A DNA stretch of 64,000 nt, from contig OZ025219.1 of the NCBI GenBank assembly GCA_964019055.1, positions 3,677,868 to 3,741,867 on the forward strand. Direction: 5' to 3'. The position numbers and the translations under genes were made by a program. This document shows, in pieces, positions 56,516 through 64,000 of this stretch. The notes beneath the pieces are model-generated. The model saw nothing but the letters and a program-made list of their open reading frames with translations, searched no databases and had not been told where the DNA came from. The stretch comes from Anthopleura xanthogrammica (lineage: Eukaryota; Cnidaria; Anthozoa; Actiniaria; Actiniidae). The first letter of the stretch is position 1. Each line of letters opens with the position of its first letter.

Positions 56516-56979
56516 ACTGCATCACATGTGAACAGAGATTTTTGAGTAATTTCCCTTGTTCACTAAATTCCAGTACGATTTTTCGCGATGCCCCGATTTG
56601 AACAGATCAGCCGGTTTTGTTCATTTAAGGTTAATTAAATGGAGCTAAAAAAGGTTATTCAGTTTCCTTTGTTTCATTAGTATATAGAATATTGCGGTAA
56701 CCTACATAGATTTCGCGTTCTTATTAGTTTGTTATAGGTAAATATTCAACCATTATTCACCGAACGCGAAGTGATATCGCTGAATATTTACCAAGACGTA
56801 ACTATTCACCATATATATACAGCATGTATATATGTCGGTAAGGTCTGTCAAAAACTTGAAAAAATTATCAATGTTTCAAAGTTTTGAAATATTAACTTAA
56901 TCAACACCTGCAGCTTTTGATGCCGAAAATAATCTTTCGAACCCACTCTCTAAATTTGTATTCAATGAAAAGAAAAGTA
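56516..56979. other. Intergenic, remnants of inverted repeats
   Basis: Contains GGTAAATATTCAACCATTAT and GCTGAATATTTACC in inverted orientation around 56735-56792, probably a decayed MITE. No gene seen. Confidence 0.4.
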
Positions 56980-57207
56980 AAGGGTTTTATAGTTTCGCAG
57001 CTTGATAAATTTCCCGCATTCAAGAACCGTATTATTGTCTTATTTTGTAATTCTATTTTTTTCCAAATACATCCAACGGTGAAGATTTGTGTTGATTGGT
57101 TTGTCCAGTAACTTCCTTCAAAGCTATACTTTTTTATCAATACATATTGATACATCGACTACGGTTCTTGAAAGCTGGAAATCTATCAAGCTGTGAAAAT
57201 ATAAGAT
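56980..57207. mobile_element. MITE, family C (CGCAGCTTGATAAATTTCCC)
   Basis: CGCAGCTTGATAAATTTCCC with TTCAAGAACCGTA at the left pairs with TACGGTTCTTGAAAGCTGGA and TCTATCAAGCTGTG at the right. The right half recurs at about 58213-58345. Confidence 0.7.
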
Positions 57208-58212
57208 ATTTAAAAGTATATATTTGAAAGAAATACCATGATTCAGCCAGAATTTTCTTGAACTCGAAGAGCTCAAACTTTTTCAACAAGGCAACGAGTA
57301 AGTATACCAGACAAAAATTGATATCTATTATGACAGATGTGAATCAGATTTGAGATCAAACTTATTTATTTACTTGCAATCTATAATGATTAATAAAGGA
57401 TGACATTTATCATTTACCAAAAGGTTACTTAAAGTAAAAATTTCAAGTATCAGGAACTATTATTACTATTTGGTTGTTGTTGTTGCGTGGTTTAAGTTTA
57501 CCGATTTTTAAAACAGTGGATATTGGCTACAATAACTCGTATCCTTTTCTAAGAAGTTCGCGCGCCTTTATTTCAGTATGTTCTTTGGTTAAGATCAATG
57601 CTCAACACACACATGTTGTCCCTAACGTATGTCCAGCGGGATTCACCTACGTTCTTTCTTTTTCGATAAGCTGTAAACTTATTTCAGTATTTGTTCAAGC
57701 AATTCAAGTCAGTCTTCTAATCATGTTAAACTTAAAATGTATCTATTGCTGGTAGTATTTCTCAAAGTCAAGAAAGATTAAGTGACATTTTATAGGGAAA
57801 ACACTGTTAGTTTATGAGTTTTTCGTTGTTGTTGTGTGGTTAAAGCTTACCGATAGATTGAACAGTGCATAGAGACCACAATAACGCTTATCCTTAATAT
57901 CACAGGAGATCGCCTTTGTTTATAAGTTCTTCGCTTTAGATCCATCCCCAACACAGAGATATTGTCCCTGGATTAAATATGTTATTTTATAGCCAGTGAT
58001 TAGCTTGAATTATGCTATTTCTAAGCCAATATATAGCAATTCTGTCTTTTTCTTTTGTAATTGTTGTCTATAAGGCTGATATTATTAAAGACAGTTAAAA
58101 AAACCAAACCATGCTATCCAGCGGAAAATCCCCGTATAGGCTTCACTTGCAACATAGGCTTCCCTTGCAATATGCAACGACTAGTTGACATTTTTTTTTT
58201 CAAATACTTTAG
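57208..58212. other. Intergenic; two diverged copies of a TTGTTGTTG-containing segment
   Basis: The segments at 57470-57620 and 57830-57960 resemble each other (GTTGTTG, GTGGTTTAAG, CTTACCGAT, ACAATAAC, then CAACACA and TTGTCCCT), so they are an old local duplication. The ORF 57474-57755 shows no known domain. Confidence 0.4.
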
Positions 58213-58400
58213 TGAAGATTTGTGTTGATTGGTTAGCCCACCAACTTCCTCTAAATCAATACTTTTAATATCAATACATATTAATACAATATTACGGTTC
58301 TTAAAAGCTGGAAATTTATCAAGCTGCAAAACTATAAAATACTTGAAAGTATATATTTCAAAGCAATAGCATATGATTGAGCAAGAATCAAGATCAAACT
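58213..58400. repeat. MITE family C, partial second copy
   Basis: GAAGATTTGTGTTGATTGGT, TATCAATACATATTAATACA and GCTGGAAATTTATCAAGCTG match 57079-57260 in the same orientation with moderate divergence. Confidence 0.7.
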
Positions 58401-59297
58401 TTAAGACAACTTTGTCCTCAAGGCAACAAGTAAGTACAGTAAGCAAAAATTGATCTATATTATGACAGAGGTGAATATAGGTTCTTCAGTTAAACTGTCA
58501 TATTTATTTGTTCCTGACAACATGCATTTTTCAACGACAAAACTTCGTGACAAAACTTCGTTCGTTCAAAGCTCAACTTAGAAGCGTAGTACAATATTAT
58601 AAGAATATTTTAAGCAGACAAAATGTCAAACAATAAATTCTGAAAATGTAATGCTGTGTAGAAAACACAATGTTTCTGTATTCTTTTCACACCACGTTTT
58701 GAGCCAAGAGAGTGTGATTTTGTACACAACTCACTGAACCCCTGTGTTCACTAGAAAAGCTAGAAAATACTGCTCGATATCATGCATTGACATTCACACC
58801 ATAATTTGACTATTTGATAAAGGTTTTTGTACCCATGGATGTACCTTGACTGTCATAGAACCGTGAATCATGATTCCGTTCCACGGAATCAAAAATTCAA
58901 AAACCAAACGACTGCAAATGCTAAAAATAGCCCTACCGGGAATTGTCTCTTGTCACAATCTATAAAATAATTGAAAATATCAAGAAAAGTAAACACAATT
59001 ATTGTTAGTGAACTCGTATGCGTTTTTGACGTAGAACAAAACTCGTCTTTGACGTTTTTTCTCTTCGAGTTTCATTGATATTACCTTTAATAAACCTAAG
59101 ATTTTGGTATTATATATTCAACAAATATCTCCCACTGCATAAAGTACAAAAGAAAGAGATTTGCCAAAGCTTGCAGATGTGGAAGTCAATACTAAAGTTT
59201 TCTTTTATCCTGAATTTCTTATTTTTCTCTGGTATTCAAGTCTGAAATTACACTAAAATAGTAATTCACCTCAGGTTCGACTACGTCTCGCTAAAAT
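58401..59297. other. Intergenic, no gene seen
   Basis: AT-rich unique DNA with one dispersed-repeat match (59150-59235 with 55060-55145). Confidence 0.4.
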
Positions 59298-59470
59298 ATT
59301 CACCGATATTCAATGCACCCTTCTCAAAATTATCTTGAATGCGAGGCTAACATGGAACAAAAATGAAACGCCACAAATTCCATCGAGAAAAAGTGTGATT
59401 TCTTTTGTGTTTCATGTTAGCCTCGCATCCGAGATACTTTTGAGAAGGGCGCATTGGCCTTCGGTGAATA
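59298..59470. mobile_element. MITE (ATTCACCGATATTCAATGCA)
   Basis: ATTCACCGATATTCAATGCA, CCCTTCTCAAAA and GCGAGGCTAACATG at the left are inverted at the right (CATGTTAGCCTCGCATCC, TTTTGAGAAGGGCGCATTGG, TTCGGTGAAT). Arms of about 65 bp. Confidence 0.8.
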
Positions 59471-59609
59471 GTTGTTAAATATCTAGAAGCTTACTTTAAT
59501 ATCTTTAAGGTTTTTATAAAACTAGACACCAGCGTAGGGAAGAGCACGGGGGTACAACTCCCGCCTTCAACTTTTGGGGTAATCAATGGATTGTTTTAAA
59601 TCAATTAGT

Positions 59610-59965
59610 TGACTCTGGTTTGTTTTAAAGTATGTTTTTTCAAGACGTTTCGATCTGGACTCAGATCTTCTTCAGTTATCGTTACAAGTGAATTCGTTAT
59701 AATACTATCGCGAGCAGAATTTGAAAATATTGTTTAGGCGCGCGCCATTCTAGAATTTACAATTATTTTATATAATTTAGGTATAGCAATGTGATCATTT
59801 CCCGCGTTCTTATCAAGTTCAGAGTGCCATGCCTCTAGGAATAGTCTCTTGTGCCAATTTTGTTCTCTGTCTACAATTTTAGTATCACTAAATTTAAACT
59901 CATGGCCTTTATTGTTCGCATGTTGGGCAATTTTTGATGATGGTTGGTTGTTTGTTTTTGTTTTT
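59610..59965 (-). pseudogene. Penelope-like element fragment (GIY-YIG endonuclease C terminus and 3' tail)
   Basis: The minus strand from about 59965 to the TAA at 59736-59734 reads NNQPSSKIAQHANNKGHEFK, FSDTKIVDREQNWHKRLFLE and AWHSELDKN ... IPKLYKI. The spacing A-x-H-x5-H, then TKI, R-E-x2-W/Y-x-KR-x3-E-A is that of the C-terminal part of the endonuclease of Penelope-like elements. Downstream, ACTGAAGAAGATCTGAGTCC and AGATCGAAACGTCTTG are also typical of their 3' regions. The RT and GIY-YIG motifs are missing, so it is a 5'-truncated fragment. Confidence 0.7.
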
Positions 59966-60248
59966 TCATTTTTTCATTTTTTATTTATTCTTTACTTTTA
60001 TACTCTGGGTGACTCCCCTCAACATATTCATCTTTCCTAGCTACACCCCTGAAATGACATGTACAAAGGACGCCTTTAACGAAGGGCGCTAGGCCAAATG
60101 AATTTGATTGTATTTCATTAGGCTATATGTTGACGACAAATATTGTTTTAATTAGCTCGTATCCCGACCTGATTAGTCGAATATGAACGGTTTCAAACGT
60201 CCGTATTAATCAGTTATATGATAAACATGGTATGCGTATGATGATGGA
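59966..60248. other. Intergenic, no gene seen
   Basis: No ORF or repeat recognised apart from a weak inverted pair near 60150-60220. Confidence 0.4.
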
Positions 60249-60390
60249 ATGAAATGTGTTTATATGATCGTACCATACTGTGAAATACTCAGAAAAAAAC
60301 AAATTCTGAGCCCCAGATGGGACTTGGGCTCAGAATTTGTTTTTTTTTCTGAGTATTTTACAGTATGGTACGATCATATACACATTTCAA
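60249..60390. mobile_element. Long, nearly perfect hairpin (MITE or foldback) 80 bp upstream of the fibrinogen-related gene
   Basis: ATATGATCGTACCATACTGT and AACAAATTCTGAGCCC at the left are inverted at the right (GGGCTCAGAATTTGTTTTTT, ACAGTATGGTACGATCATAT). Arms are about 62 bp with few mismatches and the loop is about 12 bp. It ends at about 60390, while the ATG is at 60470, so it may overlap the promoter or leader. Confidence 0.85.
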
Positions 60391-60469
60391 TCAATTATAT
60401 GTTGTGGCCAAAGTCTCTTTTTTACTGATACTCTTTCTTCTGTATTGATCAGCTCTCCATCTTCTAGTC

Positions 60470-61567
60470 ATGATGTGCCTGCCGTCAGTAATTACTGTCT
60501 TCAGTATTCTCATCATCGGTGTGTATGCCAACTGCAGATCTTCCATCAGCAATTTGAGGCTTAAGGGGTTCACAGTACGCTCTTTCCAAAGTCCAAATAT
60601 CCTTGAATGCTATGAGATGTGCAAGAAAGAGACGGACTGTCTTAGCATTAACTACTACACAAGAGGTTTTTTGTGCGAACATAACAATCGTACGATCTCA
60701 CAGGAACCAAAGAATGCCGTACAAGATGCACGTGCTACATACTTTGACAACCCAGCGGAAATCCCATACAGAGGTATGCAAGTGATACGTCACTCCCTTC
60801 TGCTTTGAAGTATTAGTTGCAACGAGTTATACATCATCCAGTTGAATTGCTAGCCCTTATTATGCAGACAGTCACATTAATTCAAATTAAATGACGTTTG
60901 TCTTTGTAAAGAAAGTTGTTTGATGTAACTATTGATTGTAGATTGCTTCGAGATCTACGAATCTGGTGAGAAACGTAACGGCATTTACACAATCAAGCCC
61001 GACGGTGAAGGGGCCTTTCAAGTCTACTGTGACATGACAACTGACGGAGGGGGTTGGACAGTGTTCCAGAGAAGACAAGATGGATCTGTAGACTTCTTTC
61101 TCGACTGGCAGCAGTACAAAAAAGGCTTTGGGAACCTGAAAGGTGAGTTCTGGTTGGGTAATGACTACATCCATCGCCTGACAGTAAGAAGACCCTGGAG
61201 TCTAAGAGTGGATCTGGAGGACTGGGGAGGAGTACGTAGATATGCCAAATATGGTAGTTTTAGCATTAGTGCAGAGTCAGACAAGTACAGACTAAAAGTA
61301 TCATCGTATTCAGGTACTGCAGGAGAGTCATTGGCAGGGAGACATAATAACAATTACTTTAGCACCAAAGAGCGTGATTTTGACTCACATGGAGGTATGA
61401 ACTGTGCAGTTGTAGCACACGGTGCCTGGTGGTACAATAATTGTCTCAATTCAAATCTGAATGGTTACTACTTTCAATCTCATGTGAAAAATAGCTCGGG
61501 AATAGTTTGGGACAGTTTTCACTGGGAAACTTCATTGAAATTTTCTGAGATGAAAATGCGTCCTTGA
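60470..61567 (+). CDS. Secreted PAN/apple plus fibrinogen-like domain protein (FREP type), 309 aa, 2 exons
   Basis: Exon 1 is 60470-60773 and exon 2 is 60942-61567, with GTATGC donor and TTGTAG acceptor, phase 1, joining PYR-DCFEIYESGEKRNG. Residues 1-20 form a signal peptide (hydrophobic VITVFSILIIG, cleavage near YA-NC). Residues 22-95 are a PAN/apple-like module with Cys22, 47, 51, 57 and 69. Residues 102-309 are a complete fibrinogen C-terminal domain: GGGWTVFQRRQDGSVDF, FWLGNDYIHRLT, FSTKERDFDSHGGMNCA, GAWWYNNCLNSNLNGYY and SEMKMRP. Asp247/Asp249 occupy the Ca-binding position of ficolins and tachylectins, but the following residues (SHGGM) differ from the usual DNDL type. Likely an extracellular lectin or matrix protein. 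The ATG is the first in frame with the signal peptide; an upstream leader exon cannot be excluded. Confidence 0.9.
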
Positions 61568-61998
61568 TTACCAAACACTTTTTGTTTGCGTAAGTCACCA
61601 AGATTCCCTTATTTCATTTATCTTTGGTTTGTGATCTAAAAGTCCTGATCAAAAGTCTTGGGGTGGTTGTCACTTGGGAGTTTCATTGAATTTTTTTAAG
61701 ATAAAAATATATCCTTGATTACAAAACACCTGTTGCTTGCGCAAGTCATCATGATCCACTTATTTTATTCGTATTTGATTTGTGACATGATCTAAAAGGT
61801 CTGATCAAAAGTCTTTAGTTAATGCTATTGTTATATAAAAGATCTGCGTTTCGATGTATATTTATGATTTTACGCCGCTCAGCCCTAAGGAGGAAAATTA
61901 ACCTCTGCTCGCAGGGTATTATCGATTGTAAGCGTGATTTCTATTTCAAATTTATTATTTATTTTATGAATAAATGAACATTAGTATCATTTGTCCGG
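61568..61998. other. 3' flank of the fibrinogen-related gene with a local duplication
   Basis: The segment after the stop (TTACCAAACACTTTTTGTTTGC and on) is repeated about 135 bp later (TTACAAAACACCTGTTGCTTGC), including AAAAGTCTTGGG/AAAAGTCTTTAG. It also contains TTTCATTGAATTTTTTTAAGAT, which resembles the end of the coding exon (TTCATTGAAATTTTCTGAGAT). The last part of the gene plus flank was therefore duplicated in tandem and the extra copy decayed. Confidence 0.6.
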
Positions 61999-62368
61999 TT
62001 AAAGAGGCACTTGGATGAAAACGTCCCAATTTTTGAAAGTACGAATAATCAGTCAAGTATTTGAAGATAATATTCTTCAATTATGATTATGCTAACCAGA
62101 TTGGCCAAAAATGTAGCCTAGTTGGGAGCCGCTTGCAGTTGAGAAATTGTGGTTTTTAAAAATGCTAAAAGAACTAACAATAAGTTTGAATGCATGTCGT
62201 CATTTACTCAAAATTTAGATGCTGAAAAATATTGGTAATTTTTATCTGCCACTTTTGATTGGAAGGAAAAAATGTTGCATGGCTACTATTAGGGCCATAT
62301 AGATAAGTTTAACCAAGTTTCGAGTCATTTCCAATGTTCAGCAATTATAATTTAAGTGCCTCTTTAAG
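61999..62368. mobile_element. MITE-like element (GTTAAAGAGGCACTTGGATG)
   Basis: Left end GTTAAAGAGGCACTT and right end AAGTGCCTCTTTAAG are inverted. A diverged copy occurs at 48600-48800. No coding capacity. Confidence 0.7.
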
Positions 62369-63625
62369 TAGTGTTTAATAAACGAGCAGGAGTGTTTTTA
62401 TTAGGTTTAAAACCACGAGGCGTAAAACTCATGAACAATTCACAAACCTTTGGTAGAATTAGAGCGACCATACATGTCACGAACATGGACTTTTATATGT
62501 CGATAGAAGATTGTGCGTAACTTTCATGCGCAGTCGAGGTTTATACGTCACTGTCATGTTTAGTCAGCCGCGAAAAGGCTCCCACATTTTGAAGATGGAT
62601 TTTTCAAATATTGTCTATTTTGCAATTATGACCACCGAAAATTCAAACATCCGGATTTAGCGCGTCATTGCGCGCGATCTAAAAAAGATATCATCAATCT
62701 GAGACACCATTTTGAAGCTCATTATCACAGAGCATGCTAATGTACTTTTGATCGACATAGCGGAAATTCTTATCCTACTTGAAGTTGTCAAATGAAGTGC
62801 GGTAGAATGTCACTTTGAACCCAATAACTTTTTTTAATGTTCCAAAATAGACAATTTTAAATAGATATTCGAAAACTATATATACTTAGCTATCAGAAAA
62901 TGTATACTTTTATGCGGGCAAAATATTGTAAAGCCTGTGCGAAATTTGAGGTGGCGCGTATAGGGGTGCTAATCATATCCTGATACCTTAAGTATCAACT
63001 AAAAATGTATTTTTTGTTGTTGAGATTTTTCAGTGTTTTTTTCTAATCGTTCTGCACTAACCTTAGTAGACGATTTTAGATTGACACTGTCTGTATTTTA
63101 TGTAAATTAAACGGGAGAATGAAGTTGGTTGTCGGTGATGGGATCTGAAGCCCAGAGACAGCTAAAATCAGCATTATCTCCAAGAACTGAGATCACAAAG
63201 GGGCTATCACTATCTAAATCTCTCACAGGATGTGCCAGCTACGTTACAATTAAGGGTTTTTTTGCGTGTTTAGGCTGTCGGCTTCTATGCTGATAAACAG
63301 CCAGCTCCAGCTCCTACTGCGGCGTTATTTCGAATAGTTGGCTTGTGGCCATGGACAATACTGTGAAACTGATATTTAAGCCGCAGTACCAAGGGTCCTT
63401 TTTTGAGGGAAAAAGAAAAACTCGAGGCTGGGCACGTTCTCTGTCGGTTTTTTCCCCTAAAATTTCCAATGATGCATTGCGATGTTGATTTAATTGTGAA
63501 AAATTGATAGAAATAATTATAGGTAAGCATTAAAAGGTAAAGACTATATTCTAATTTTACCGTTTAAGGCATTTTGATGACCCAATGTAAGATTAGCCAT
63601 GCTAAATGGGTTATTCATCCTTAAA
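62369..63625. other. Intergenic, no gene seen; possible retroelement 3' end at the right
   Basis: No supported gene. At 63595-63630 AATGGGTTATTCATCCTTAA and ATAAAGTTTATTATTA precede a TTA microsatellite, the usual form of a non-LTR or SINE 3' end. Confidence 0.45.
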
Positions 63626-63630
63626 TAAAG

Positions 63631-63693
<63 letters not shown>

Positions 63694-63736
63694 GTTAATA
63701 TTATTATTATTATTATTATTATTATTGTTAATATTA

Positions 63737-63777
<41 letters not shown>

Positions 63778-63778
63778 G
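63626..63778. repeat. TTA trinucleotide microsatellite
   Basis: About 150 bp of TTA/ATT repeats with a few GTTAAT and ATC interruptions. The poly-Ile ORF on the minus strand is an artefact. Confidence 0.95.
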
Positions 63779-64000
63779 GATATTTATTTACCGTCCAGCT
63801 GAGCGAACAACTATTTGCGCAAAGCATTGTTGATCAAAACCTGGGGTCCTTCGCTCAGTCTTTGTTTTAGAAATGCTTTGTCGAGTAGTATTTAGATGAA
63901 TCACAGACATCACTCTGATTGAGAGTTTAGTACTTTTATGAGACTTTAAATGTATTGGATTCAATTGTCAATACTTTTCTGGTAGAAAAAACAATGCTTG

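Noticed and set aside
63621..63827. Poly-isoleucine ORF
   Set aside because: Translation of the TTA microsatellite.

Overview
The window is invertebrate nuclear DNA. It has spliced genes with GT-AG introns, AT-rich intergenic DNA, many short inverted-repeat (MITE-like) elements, fragments of CR1/L2-like and Penelope-like retroelements, and several kinds of tandem repeat. The gene families (a metazoan cortactin, a secreted PAN plus fibrinogen-domain protein) and the retroelement style suggest an anthozoan cnidarian (coral or sea anemone). That placement is an inference from style, not a marker-gene identification.

Layout. (1) 1-21330: the right part of a very long tandem array of about 56-bp monomers. 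They are organised into about 30 higher-order units, each closed by a conserved spacer, a TTA microsatellite and a T-run. The array decays towards its right edge. No credible gene lies in it; the short repeated ORFs are by-products of the repeat. (2) 21330-33800: MITE remnants and two tandemly duplicated single-exon genes for four-transmembrane proteins (24162-25037 and 30667-31458). Both have the same 5' leader, and there is a relic third leader at 23744. The upstream region of the second copy is split by a TIR element flanked by TATATA on both sides, which now contains a dead CR1/L2-like retrotransposon. (3) 33829-48449, minus strand: a complete cortactin gene rebuilt from 21 coding exons (1509 nt, 502 aa). 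It has the acidic Arp2/3-binding N terminus, 5.5 cortactin repeats each encoded by a 55-nt plus 56-nt exon pair, a charged helical region and a C-terminal SH3 domain. A 16-nt microexon (45044-45059) is required to keep the frame. Its introns are full of MITEs and hold one antisense CR1/L2 fragment. (4) 49756-54475: two minisatellites, one of 20 bp (about 127 copies, open in all minus frames) and one of 40 bp (about 31 copies, partly in 200-bp higher-order units). (5) 54475-64000: mostly MITE-rich intergenic DNA, a tRNA-like sequence, a Penelope-like element fragment, and a two-exon gene for a secreted PAN/apple plus fibrinogen-like protein (60470-61567, plus strand, 309 aa).

The genes do not form a pathway. 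Cortactin is a cytoplasmic actin regulator, the fibrinogen-related protein is probably a secreted lectin or recognition molecule, and the duplicated four-TM proteins are of unknown function. I found no clearly new molecular system. The most informative observations are the cortactin exon architecture with its microexon, the paired 4-TM genes that differ mainly in predicted outer loops, the structure of the 21-kb array, and a group of CAGGG-ended elements with apparent 5-6 bp target duplications.
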